A stretch of 64,000 nt of DNA from an uncultured Bacilli bacterium (GTDB lineage Bacteria > Bacillota_I > Bacilli_A > RF39 > UBA660): the NCBI GenBank assembly GCA_934162665.1, contig CAKPJN010000006.1, forward strand, positions 1 to 64,000, in the 5' to 3' direction. The translations under genes and the position numbers were made by a program. The notes beneath the pieces were generated by a model. That model worked only from the letters and a program-made list of their open reading frames with translations. It made no database searches and was not told the origin of the DNA. How positions within the stretch are numbered: position 1 is the first letter of the stretch; each line of letters begins with the position of its first letter. Of the stretch, positions 45,167 through 53,088 are shown piece after piece.

Positions 45167-45384
45167 ATGATATTATACTACTTTAAACAGAAATTATATT
45201 ACTATTTTTTATTACCTTTAAAACTGTATAAAAGTATATATGAATATCATTTCAAAATGAAAATGCCATAAATTATTAGAGAAAAGGATATAATGACATT
45301 TAAAATTAATAAAATGGTGCTTAAAAATTTTTATTATTCTTGTATATAAAACAAAATTAGCAGAATACTAATATTGGTGATGAC

Positions 45385-46098
45385 ATGGATTATATTGAGG
45401 CAATTAGTATCATACCTAGGAGTTTAGTTAGTTTAACAGTATTATTTATTGTAACCAAAATAATTGGTAAAAAACAAGTATCAGAATTAAGTTTATTTGA
45501 TTATGTTATAGGAATATCAATAGGAAACTTTACAGCAGAAATGGTTATGGATATTGAGGGTCAATTCATAAATGGAATACTTGCCATGATTACTTTCGGG
45601 GTTTTTGCTTATTTAGTATCTATTATAAGCATGAAAAATATTACATTTAGAAGATTTATAATAGGCGTTCCATCTTTAATTATAGAAGACGGAAAAATAT
45701 TAATAGAAGCAATGAGAAGAACTAAAATAGATATAAATGATTTATTAGAGCAAACAAGAAATGCTGGCTATTTTGATATTAATGAAATTGCATATGCAAT
45801 TATGGAAGCAAATGGTAAAATGAGTTTTTTACCTAAAGATAAAAATAAACCATTAACAAAAAAAGATATGCAAATAAAGGAGGAAAAGGCTTATTTAACA
45901 GCCAATATAATAATAGACGGAAAATTAATGAAGAATAATATTAAGAATACAGATAAGTCATTAGATTGGGTAATTCACGACTTGAAAGTAAAAGGTTATG
46001 ATACATATGAAGATATCTTACTCGCAACATATAAGAATAATACAGTAACAGTGTATAGGAAAAATCCCAACAAAAAGCCTACAGATGTTTTAGAATAG
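45385..46098 (+). CDS. DUF421 (YetF-type) membrane protein
   Basis: The 237-aa protein has three N-terminal membrane helices and two copies of the small alpha-beta DUF421 domain. FDYVIGISIGNFTAEM, PSLIIEDGKIL, RTKIDINDLLEQTR and DVHD-type end IHDLKVKGYDTYEDILLAT are the family's landmarks. DUF421 proteins are common in spore formers, often sporulation- or germination-linked, but their biochemical role is unknown. TTGGTGATG precedes the ATG. Confidence 0.9.
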   Translation: MDYIEAISIIPRSLVSLTVLFIVTKIIGKKQVSELSLFDYVIGISIGNFTAEMVMDIEGQFINGILAMITFGVFAYLVSIISMKNITFRRFIIGVPSLIIEDGKILIEAMRRTKIDINDLLEQTRNAGYFDINEIAYAIMEANGKMSFLPKDKNKPLTKKDMQIKEEKAYLTANIIIDGKLMKNNIKNTDKSLDWVIHDLKVKGYDTYEDILLATYKNNTVTVYRKNPNKKPTDVLE

Positions 46099-46152
46099 TC
46101 TTTATTTTAATTAAATTTTATGTTATTATAACTGGCAAAAGCAGGTGATTAT

Positions 46153-46455
46153 ATGAAAATTTGGTCAAAAATTCATTTAAAAGAACAAAATAAAAAAGTA
46201 GAATTAATAGCTAAATCTCTAACAAATTATTTATATGGATATGGCCCTATATTAGATTTAACAAGAAAATATAAAATATCTCCAGAAGATAGAAAAATAT
46301 TAGATCGTTATACATCAAGTAGAATAGCGGGTATATTACTTTTATATCTAGTTAATGATACAGATAGAATTAATGATATTGTAAATAAATATAATATTCC
46401 AGATGACATAACAAAAAATATAATTCCAGAAATAGAAGGATACCTAGATAGATGA
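46153..46455 (+). CDS. Unknown 100-aa helical protein
   Basis: This small soluble protein is basic at the N-terminus (KIHLKEQNKKVELIAKS) and seems all-helical. No family is recognised. Its TGA stop overlaps the ATG of the next gene by 4 bases, so the two are translationally coupled and probably work together. AGGTGATT precedes the ATG. Confidence 0.7.
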   Translation: MKIWSKIHLKEQNKKVELIAKSLTNYLYGYGPILDLTRKYKISPEDRKILDRYTSSRIAGILLLYLVNDTDRINDIVNKYNIPDDITKNIIPEIEGYLDR

Positions 46456-47390
46456 CAATTATTGATAAATATAAACAAATAAAAGATAAGTATCCAGAGC
46501 AATACTTATCTATAAATAAAAATATTGATAGTGATATTGTAAAAACTTTAGAAGATATATCAGCTTTATACAGAACATATAAAAATAATAATGTTAATAA
46601 GCATAAGGAATTATTAAACTATTATAATAAAATAGTAAAAGAGACAGGCAAGTTTTTAAAAGAAGAAGTAGGAGATACCGATGAAATAAAACTTTGTGCT
46701 GCTTTATCAGAATTAGTATGGGAAGGAAAAATATCTTTTCCAAAAGAATTCAAATATAGTACTGATATAAATCCTTTAGAGGAATTATTTTGCCTAAATG
46801 GTATAAATGTATTATATGGAAAGGGTTGTTGCAGGAATATTTCAGTCTTATTTAAAGATATATTAAATAATTTAAGATATAATATTAAAACAATAAACAA
46901 TTGTGAATATCAAACAACCACAAACACATTAAATACTGATACATATAGATACGATATAGAGGAAAATATAATAAATGAGAGCATTTATCGTTCTGATGCT
47001 TCTCAAGAAATCAAACCAAATCACGAATGCATTATATTTTTATATAAATTAAAACATATGTTAGTATACGATCCAATAAATATAAGTATTTATAAATTAA
47101 ATGGTATTCATGGTAAAATGCTATATGGAGAGGGAAAAATATTGATATATCCACACTCGCTAATGACAGAAAATAATTATACATATAACGATATGAATAA
47201 CTTTGTTTATAATCTAGAATTATTAAAAAAATTTAATAAATCTAATCCTAATAATATAAAAGAACTATTTAATGATGGAATTAAAAGTATTTCATCTAAC
47301 AAAAGTATAACAGATGACTTTTATGAATCAATACTTCCAACATTAAAAGAAGTAAATGAATATAGATTAAAAAAATTGTTAAAAAAATAA
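46452..47390 (+). CDS. Unknown protein with possible Cys-His-Asp peptidase-like core
   Basis: The 312-aa soluble protein has in its middle LYGKGCCRNISVLFKDIL with Cys126 and Cys127, then NHECIIF with His191, then VYDP with Asp207. The order and spacing recall the transglutaminase/papain-like fold (Cys at the start of a helix, His and Asp on following strands). No close family is recognised. A role as a cysteine peptidase or peptide cross-linker is inference. It is coupled to the 100-aa gene upstream and has its own terminator. Confidence 0.7.
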   Translation: MTIIDKYKQIKDKYPEQYLSINKNIDSDIVKTLEDISALYRTYKNNNVNKHKELLNYYNKIVKETGKFLKEEVGDTDEIKLCAALSELVWEGKISFPKEFKYSTDINPLEELFCLNGINVLYGKGCCRNISVLFKDILNNLRYNIKTINNCEYQTTTNTLNTDTYRYDIEENIINESIYRSDASQEIKPNHECIIFLYKLKHMLVYDPINISIYKLNGIHGKMLYGEGKILIYPHSLMTENNYTYNDMNNFVYNLELLKKFNKSNPNNIKELFNDGIKSISSNKSITDDFYESILPTLKEVNEYRLKKLLKK

Positions 47391-47420
47391 AGGTTAACAT
47401 TATATGTTAGCCTTTAATAT
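47389..47420. terminator. Terminator after 46452-47390
   Basis: An 11-bp stem (AAAGGTTAACA / TGTTAGCCTTT, one G-U) with an AT loop is followed by AATATTTTT. It also lies just beyond the stop of the small minus-strand gene. Confidence 0.8.
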
Positions 47421-47422
47421 TT

Positions 47423-47509
47423 TTATAAATAAAGTAAAACGCTAAAAAATCCAATTACCATAGCAATAACTAAAATAAGAGAAATAGCCTTTACTAATTT
47501 ATTACTCAT
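47423..47509 (-). CDS. 28-aa membrane peptide (DUF4044-like)
   Basis: The minus-strand frame reads MSNKLVKAISLILVIAMV then a further ten hydrophobic residues. It has a good GAGGTG site about 8 bases before the ATG and is bounded by the shared terminator. The N-terminal SNKLVK plus one hydrophobic helix resembles the DUF4044 small membrane proteins of Firmicutes. Function is unknown. Confidence 0.65.
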   Translation of the reverse strand: MSNKLVKAISLILVIAMVIGFFSVLLYL

Positions 47510-47612
47510 ATCTATACACCTCACTATAATTATAAAATAATTGTATAAAAAAGTAAAATAAAAATACTCATTAATTATTTATTTCATAATATATTTTAAT
47601 AAAGGAGATATT

Positions 47613-48209
47613 ATGAAAGAGAAAATCAAAAAAGTAAAATTTAAAAAAATACCATTAGTAATATTAATAATAACAATCATTTCTTTAATATTAGGCATCC
47701 TATTTTTAGCTATTATATCTAAATCAAATAAAGAATTAGTATCAGAAACACTTGATAATTTCTTTAAAAGTATCAGCCAAAAAAAATTTAACACTAATAT
47801 AGCTCTTTTTAATAGCTTATCAAACAACATAATTATTGATCTTACAATATGGTTATTAGGTATATCAATAATAGGAATTCCTATAATAATATTAATATTA
47901 AGTACTAAAAGTTTTGTTCTAGGTTTTTCTATATCTAGTATTATTTATAATTATGGATTAAAAGGAATTATTTTAACTTTGATTTATATAATTCCTCATA
48001 CAATTAATTTATTAGTAACTATTTTACTATCATATTATTCGATAAACTTTTCTATAATGTTATTTAATTTACTATTCAGAAAAAAAGAATATAGTAAAAA
48101 GAGTATGGTAAATAGATATATAAGAATACTAGTTTTTGCTACTATTGCTTATTTAACATCATCAGTAATAGAAGCGTATGTTGTACCTAAAATATTATCA
48201 TTTTTTTAA
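47613..48209 (+). CDS. spoIIM: Stage II sporulation protein M family
   Basis: SpoIIM is the membrane scaffold of the SpoIID-M-P engulfment machine. The 198-aa protein has about five membrane helices, an extracytoplasmic segment after the first helix (residues 38-65), a conserved SFVLGFSISSIIYNYG motif and IPHTINLLVTILLS. It fits SpoIIM or the broader DUF95 family, which also includes non-sporulation proteins. Given spoIIP at 15157 the sporulation role is likely. AAAGGAGATATT precedes the ATG. Confidence 0.85.
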   Translation: MKEKIKKVKFKKIPLVILIITIISLILGILFLAIISKSNKELVSETLDNFFKSISQKKFNTNIALFNSLSNNIIIDLTIWLLGISIIGIPIIILILSTKSFVLGFSISSIIYNYGLKGIILTLIYIIPHTINLLVTILLSYYSINFSIMLFNLLFRKKEYSKKSMVNRYIRILVFATIAYLTSSVIEAYVVPKILSFF

Positions 48210-48284
48210 AATAACTACCAATTAATTGACAAAGCTCGAAAATGAATATATAATTTTATTTAAATATAGAGGGATGTGAAATTT

Positions 48285-48968
48285 ATGGAAGAAATTGATT
48301 TAAAGGAATTATGGAATTATTTTGTTTCTAAAATATATATATTAATTATATTTATTATAACATGTATGCTAATAGGTAATGTTTACCTATTGTGTTTTCA
48401 AAAGCCACTATATAAAAGTACGACATCATTAGTATTAGTTAGTGAGTCTAATAATAATCAGAGTATTACTCAAAATGATGTAATTTTAAATAATAATTTA
48501 GTAACTACATATAGTGAGATTATTAAGAGTAGAAGTATTTTATCGAAAGTAATAAGTAATTTGAAATTGAATATATCTGTTGAACAATTATCTAGTAGTA
48601 TTACAGTAACCTCTGTTACAAACACACAATTAATAAAAATTACTGTAAGTGATGAGAATAATAGTATGGCTTCAAAAGTAGCTAATGAAATAGCTAAAGT
48701 TTTTTCTAAAGAAATAACAAATATTTATAAAATTCAGAATATATCTATAGTTGATAAAGCGGTTATTTCTGATAACCCTTATAATATAAACCCAATTAAA
48801 CAAAATGTAGTATATTTTATTATAGGTCTTATCTTAGGATGCGGAATTATATTTGTTATGTTCTATTTTGATACATCAATAAAAGACTCTAAGACCATAG
48901 AAGAAAAATTAAATTTAACAGTATTAGGGGTTGTTCCTAAGGTAGGTGATAATAATGTTAAGAGATAA
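48285..48968 (+). CDS. Wzz/CpsC-type chain-length and kinase adaptor protein
   Basis: The 227-aa protein has a first membrane helix at about residues 17-37, an external domain, the proline motif NPYNINPIKQN and a second helix (about 175-195), the layout of polysaccharide co-polymerases. In Firmicutes this protein activates the CpsD tyrosine kinase and sets polymer length. ATG 48285 follows AGAGGGA. It overlaps the kinase gene by 14 bases. It opens the exopolysaccharide locus. Confidence 0.92.
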   Translation: MEEIDLKELWNYFVSKIYILIIFIITCMLIGNVYLLCFQKPLYKSTTSLVLVSESNNNQSITQNDVILNNNLVTTYSEIIKSRSILSKVISNLKLNISVEQLSSSITVTSVTNTQLIKITVSDENNSMASKVANEIAKVFSKEITNIYKIQNISIVDKAVISDNPYNINPIKQNVVYFIIGLILGCGIIFVMFYFDTSIKDSKTIEEKLNLTVLGVVPKVGDNNVKR

Positions 48969-49680
48969 TAAAGTAAATTTAACAATAAATACTAATCCTA
49001 AATCATCATTTAGTGAAGCAATAAAAACAGTTAGAACTAATTTACATTTCTCATCGGTTAATAAAGATATAAAAGTAATATTAGTAACCTCTCCCGAACC
49101 AGGAGATGGAAAAAGTTTTATATCAGCAAATTTAGCAGGTGCATATGCACAAGAAAACAAAAGGGTGTTAATAATTGACTGCGATCTTAGAAAAGGTAGA
49201 CAAGCTGAAATATTTAAAATTAGGAAAATGCCAACTTCTGGTTATACTAATTTAATATTAAATTATTCCGACCACTCACAAGATATTGAAAATTTAGAAC
49301 GTTCATCTTATACAGATTTTGCTGATTATATAGAGAAAACATCTGTTAAGAGGGTTGATTTAATACCAAATGGACCAACACCACCTAACCCAATAGAATT
49401 GCTTTCTTCAAATAAAAACAAAAAAATAATAGCACATTTAAAGAGCATATATGATATTATTATTCTAGATTGCCCACCAGCCCTAGGACTTAGTGATACA
49501 TTAATAATGACTAAGTTTAGTGATGCTAATATTGTTGTTATATCTAGTAAGAAAACTAAATCAGAACTTTTAGCAGAGGTAAAGAAAAATTTTGAAAAAG
49601 CTAATAGTCAAATAACAGGAGTAATAGTTAATAAGGCTAGAATAAAGCGCAGCTCATATTATGGATATTACGGAGAATAA
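48955..49680 (+). CDS. CpsD/CapB-type tyrosine autokinase
   Basis: BY-kinases phosphorylate their own C-terminal tyrosine cluster and so control polysaccharide synthesis and export. The 241-aa protein has Walker A SPEPGDGKS (about residue 48), Walker A' LIIDCDLRKGRQ, Walker B IIILDCPPALG, and ends with SSYYGYYGE, a four-tyrosine tail. It overlaps the Wzz-type gene upstream and the phosphatase gene downstream, as in streptococcal cps loci. Confidence 0.95.
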   Translation: MLRDNKVNLTINTNPKSSFSEAIKTVRTNLHFSSVNKDIKVILVTSPEPGDGKSFISANLAGAYAQENKRVLIIDCDLRKGRQAEIFKIRKMPTSGYTNLILNYSDHSQDIENLERSSYTDFADYIEKTSVKRVDLIPNGPTPPNPIELLSSNKNKKIIAHLKSIYDIIILDCPPALGLSDTLIMTKFSDANIVVISSKKTKSELLAEVKKNFEKANSQITGVIVNKARIKRSSYYGYYGE

Positions 49681-49682
49681 TG

Positions 49683-50402
49683 ATGAAAGATTTACATTCA
49701 CATATTTTAATGGGAATTGATGACGGAAGTAAAGATATAGAAACAAGTATAGCTATATTAAAAAAAGCCCAAAAGGAAAATGTTACAGATATTATGTTGA
49801 CCCCCCATTATATAAAGGGGAGTATATATAATGCCGATAATAACAAGAAAAAATCCATTTTAAAACAATTACAACAGGAAATAAAAAAAGAAAACATTGA
49901 TATTAAGTTGTATTTAGGTAATGAAATATATGCAGATGATGATATATTAGATTTATTAGATAGTGGGGAAGCTGCAACTTTGAATGATTCAAGATATGTA
50001 TTAATAGAATTTCCTATGCGTGATAGATTACAAAGTGATAAAGATATTATCTTTAAATTAATTACACATAACTATATACCAATAATTGCTCATCCTGAAA
50101 GATATACATATATTCAAAAGGATCCTTCTAGAATAGAGGAGTATTTGGAGCTTGGGGCCTTGTTACAAGGCAATTACTTAAGTTTATTTAGCAAATATGG
50201 AAAAAATGCTGAAAAGACTTTGAAAACATTAATTAAAAATAATCAAATAAGTTTTTTAGGTAGTGATATTCATAGAAAAGATGATAATTATAATTTAAAA
50301 AAATTAAGTAAAATATTATTAAAGTTAACAAGAAGTAAAACTATAGTTGACAGTTTAATGACCAGTAACTTTGATAAAGTAATAAAAAATGAGGAGATTT
50401 AG
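49683..50402 (+). CDS. CpsB/YwqE-type tyrosine-protein phosphatase
   Basis: This manganese-dependent PHP-family phosphatase removes phosphate from the CpsD kinase tail. The 239-aa protein shows DLHSHILMGIDDGSKD, MLTPHYIKG, a Glu in GNEIYAD, IAHPERY and GSDIHRK, the metal ligands of the family. ATG 49683 has better spacing from GGAG than ATG 49680. The last codons lie inside a terminator. Confidence 0.95.
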   Translation: MKDLHSHILMGIDDGSKDIETSIAILKKAQKENVTDIMLTPHYIKGSIYNADNNKKKSILKQLQQEIKKENIDIKLYLGNEIYADDDILDLLDSGEAATLNDSRYVLIEFPMRDRLQSDKDIIFKLITHNYIPIIAHPERYTYIQKDPSRIEEYLELGALLQGNYLSLFSKYGKNAEKTLKTLIKNNQISFLGSDIHRKDDNYNLKKLSKILLKLTRSKTIVDSLMTSNFDKVIKNEEI

Positions 50403-50420
50403 AAAAGGCTCTTCATTTTT
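50386..50420 (+). terminator. Terminator after the cpsB-type gene
   Basis: AAAATGAGGAG and CTCTTCATTTT form an 11-bp stem (one G-U pair) that starts in the last codons, followed by TTTT. It should limit readthrough into the priming transferase gene. Confidence 0.75.
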
Positions 50421-50464
50421 AATCAAATATGTTTTATAATGTATATAAAGATAGGAGATTTTTT

Positions 50465-50569
50465 ATGCATCTAATATTAATAATCAGTATAGTAGTACTA
50501 TTATTAATTATAATTACTTTTATCTTTTGTTCATCGAAAATAGCACATGACGCTGATGAAAAAAGTTAG
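50465..50569 (+). CDS. 34-aa single-helix membrane peptide
   Basis: A small frame with a TAGGAGAT site 7 bases before ATG encodes MHLILIISIVVLLLIIIT then FIFCSSK and an acidic tail, a clear membrane helix. It lies between two terminator-like hairpins in the EPS locus. Function is unknown. Confidence 0.55.
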   Translation: MHLILIISIVVLLLIIITFIFCSSKIAHDADEKS

Positions 50570-50628
50570 AGTAAAAAGAAGTAAATTTGTAAATTATGGT
50601 AAATAATTTCTTGAAAATGCAAATTTCC

Positions 50629-50660
50629 ACTATTTGTTATTTACAAAATAGTATTTTTAT
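50629..50660 (+). terminator. Attenuator-like hairpin before the priming transferase
   Basis: ACTATTT (50629-50635) pairs with AAATAGT (50646-50652), followed by ATTTTTAT. It lies 40 bases before the priming transferase start. Confidence 0.55.
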
Positions 50661-50698
50661 GTTAATATATATAGCAATAAAAAGAAGGGGAGATACAT

Positions 50699-51370
50699 AT
50701 GAAAGGTGAAATTTTAATCACACAAGAAATGGAACAAACATCAGTAAGAGAAGTTGTGTATTTATTTATAAAAAGAGTATTTGATATAATTTGCTCTTTA
50801 ATAGGTATTATTTTTTTAGTTCCCATTACTATAGCTGTTAAAATCATTAGTATGTTAAGTGGAGATTTTGAGTCAATATTTTTTGTTCAAGATAGAATTG
50901 GTAAAAATGGTGAAATATTTAGATTTTATAAATTTAGATCTATGATACCTAATGCTGATGAGGTTTTATTTAAACTTTTAAAAGAAAATAAAAAACTTGC
51001 TGCAGAATATAAAAAGAATAAGAAATTAAAAGATGATCCTAGAATTACAAAAATTGGAAAGTTAATTAGAAAATTATCGATTGATGAATTACCTCAATTA
51101 ATAAATGTTTTAAAAGGTGATATGTCATTAATAGGAAATAGACCATATTTACCTAGAGAAAAAGAGGATATGGGTGAGTATTTCGATGAAATAGTAAAAA
51201 CAAAACCGGGTCTTACAGGATATTGGCAGGTAAGTGGTAGAAGTAAAACTACGTTTAAAAAGAGATTGGAACTTGAAAGTTATTATTCTGAACATAGATC
51301 ATTAAAGTTAGATGCTAAAATTTTCTTCCAAACATTTGAAGTAGTATTACTTAAAAAAGGTGCAAAATAA
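50699..51370 (+). CDS. Priming sugar-phosphate transferase (undecaprenyl-phosphate)
   Basis: This enzyme transfers the first sugar-1-phosphate onto undecaprenyl phosphate to start repeat-unit synthesis. The 223-aa protein is the short form: one N-terminal membrane helix (about residues 28-50) and the bacterial sugar transferase domain with VQDRIGKNGEIFRFYKFRSM, RKLSIDELPQLINVLKGDMS, GNRPYLPRE and KPGLTGYWQVSGRS. AAGAAGGGGAG precedes the ATG. The sugar cannot be told from sequence. Confidence 0.95.
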   Translation: MKGEILITQEMEQTSVREVVYLFIKRVFDIICSLIGIIFLVPITIAVKIISMLSGDFESIFFVQDRIGKNGEIFRFYKFRSMIPNADEVLFKLLKENKKLAAEYKKNKKLKDDPRITKIGKLIRKLSIDELPQLINVLKGDMSLIGNRPYLPREKEDMGEYFDEIVKTKPGLTGYWQVSGRSKTTFKKRLELESYYSEHRSLKLDAKIFFQTFEVVLLKKGAK

Positions 51371-51414
51371 AAAGAATAAAGAAAAAAGGGTTAAATCAAG
51401 AATTAAACATAAAT

Positions 51415-51459
51415 AAAGAGACTATATTATTGCCCTTATATAATATAGTTTCTTTATTT
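51415..51459 (+). terminator. Terminator after the priming transferase
   Basis: A 16-bp stem (AAAGAGACTATATTAT and its complement at 51440-51455, one G-U) has a 9-base loop and is followed by ATTTG. The stem is strong but the T-run is weak. Confidence 0.65.
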
Positions 51460-51481
51460 GTAAAAGGGGGATAAAATATTT

Positions 51482-51574
51482 ATGTTAGATCCAGGAAGTG
51501 ATGTAACAGATTTATGGAAGCAATATGATTGGAATTTAACAACTCAATTTGTATATTTTAAAGCAACTAAATAG
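51482..51574 (+). CDS. Putative 30-aa peptide or gene fragment
   Basis: A short frame starting MLDPGSDVTDLWKQYDW is preceded by GGGGG at 12 bases and followed by a perfect terminator. It may be a real small protein or the residual C-terminus of a longer secreted protein. I cannot assign a family. Confidence 0.35.
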   Translation: MLDPGSDVTDLWKQYDWNLTTQFVYFKATK

Positions 51575-51610
51575 ACTAATCTCAATTATGAGATTAGTCT
51601 ATTTTATTTT
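51573..51610 (+). terminator. Perfect terminator in the EPS locus
   Basis: AGACTAATCTCA and TGAGATTAGTCT form a perfect 12-bp stem with a 4-base loop, then ATTTTATTTT. Confidence 0.9.
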
Positions 51611-51779
51611 ACAAAAAAATACCTAAAATATCTCCCAAAAGCCTTAAATATATGCTATAATATCAATGGGTTTGGTAAAAATAATGTTTTTTTATCAAAA
51701 ATGATGAAAAATCACATTAAATACGAACAAATGAGTTGAAATTTTAGGATCTTTGTGATATTATAGAGCACAACTTTGA

Positions 51780-51930
51780 TGGAGTGATCAAATATATATC
51801 CAACATGTAATACAAAATTCATGATTTGTTCATTATTAAAGTACTTAAGAATAAAGAATAAAAAGGTTATTACATGTGAAAATCTATTCTTTTTAATTGG
51901 AACACCTGTATTAACTAGGTGTTTTTTTAA
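51780..51930 (+). promoter_or_regulatory. Structured leader and attenuator before the glycosyltransferase operon
   Basis: Three nested or serial elements are visible. A 10-bp perfect long-range stem (ACATGTAATA at 51803-51812 with TATTACATGT at 51868-51877) is followed by a potential AAAGAATA/TATTCTTT pairing (about 51855 with 51890), then a terminator AACACCT/AGGTGTT (51901-51923) with seven T. A -10-like TATAAT lies at 51656-51661 and a further -10-like sequence near 51760. No protein is encoded. The layout suggests conditional readthrough into the operon from 51955 to 61394. Confidence 0.55.
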
Positions 51931-51954
51931 AATTCAATATTTGAGGTGATTAAT

Positions 51955-53088
51955 TTGAAAATAAGTATGTTGGGGCATAAGCAAATACCTGGACGTTCAG
52001 GTGGTGTAGAGGTAGTAACAGAAGAATTATCAAAAAGGCTTGTTAAATTAGGACATGATGTAACTTGCTATAATAGAAGTACAAAAAATCAGAAAAAAGA
52101 ATTCTATCATGAAGGCATTAGGGTTATTCCAGTTAAAACCATTGACAAAAAAGGTTTAGCGGCTATTACATCATCATTTTTTGCCACAAAAAAAGCCATT
52201 AAAGGTGATTCAGATGTTATTCATTTCCATGCTGAAGGACCAAGTATATGGACAAAAATGGCAAAAAAGCATTCCAATAAACGAATAATTGTAACAATTC
52301 ACGGACTTGACTGGCAAAGAGCTAAATGGGGTGGCCTTGCTACAAAAGTAATAAAAAAAGGTGAAGAAAATGCTGTTAAATATGCTGATGAAATTATAGT
52401 CCTTTCTAAAAATGTACAAGATTATTTCAAAGAAAAATATGATAGAAAAACTATTTTTATACCAAATGGAGTAGATAAAGGAATATTATTAAAACCGGAC
52501 ATTATTAAAAAAGAGTTTGGCTTAGATAAAGATGAATATATTTTATACCTAAGTAGAATAGTTCCAGAGAAAAGATTGGATTTATTAATCAAAGCATATA
52601 AGAATCTAAATACTGATAAAAAATTAGTTATTGCTGGAACTCCTGGAGATACAGATGAATTTTATAGAGAAGTAAAAGAATTAGCTAAAGATGATAAAAA
52701 TATAATTTTTACTGGATTTGTATCAGGTAATCTATTAAAAGAACTATATTCGAATGCATTATGTTATGTCCTTCCATCCGATTTGGAAGGAATGGCATTA
52801 ACTCTCTTAGAAGCTTTATCATATGGAAATAAGTGCGTTGTTTCAAGCATAAAAGAAAACACAGAAGTTGTCGAAGATATGGCTTTAGTTTTTGAACAAG
52901 GAAATCAAAATAACTTGGAGAAAAAATTGAAACTAATAATTGATAATAAAGATAAATTAGGTACTAGAAAAGACATAATCAAATTTATAACAACAAAATA
53001 TAATTGGGATAAGGTTGTTGAAGAGACTCTTAAACTATATACAAGGGGTGCAAAAAATGAAAAAGACAATAATACTAAGAACAAATAA
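51955..53088 (+). CDS. Glycosyltransferase family 4 (GT-B)
   Basis: The 377-aa protein has KISMLGHKQIPGRSGGVEVV at its start, the GT4 glycine-rich motif, and DLEGMALTLLEALSYGNKCV, the E-x7-E donor-binding motif, in the C-terminal half. It would add a sugar to the lipid-linked repeat unit. The start is TTG 51955, 5 bases after GAGGTGAT. It overlaps the next gene by 32 bases. It resembles WsaF/RfaG-type rhamnosyl or glucosyl transferases only at family level. Confidence 0.92.
   Translation: MKISMLGHKQIPGRSGGVEVVTEELSKRLVKLGHDVTCYNRSTKNQKKEFYHEGIRVIPVKTIDKKGLAAITSSFFATKKAIKGDSDVIHFHAEGPSIWTKMAKKHSNKRIIVTIHGLDWQRAKWGGLATKVIKKGEENAVKYADEIIVLSKNVQDYFKEKYDRKTIFIPNGVDKGILLKPDIIKKEFGLDKDEYILYLSRIVPEKRLDLLIKAYKNLNTDKKLVIAGTPGDTDEFYREVKELAKDDKNIIFTGFVSGNLLKELYSNALCYVLPSDLEGMALTLLEALSYGNKCVVSSIKENTEVVEDMALVFEQGNQNNLEKKLKLIIDNKDKLGTRKDIIKFITTKYNWDKVVEETLKLYTRGAKNEKDNNTKNK

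Noticed and set aside
45293..45349. 18-codon frame with a weak ribosome binding site between galE and the DUF421 gene
   Set aside because: Too short and of ordinary composition; nothing supports translation.
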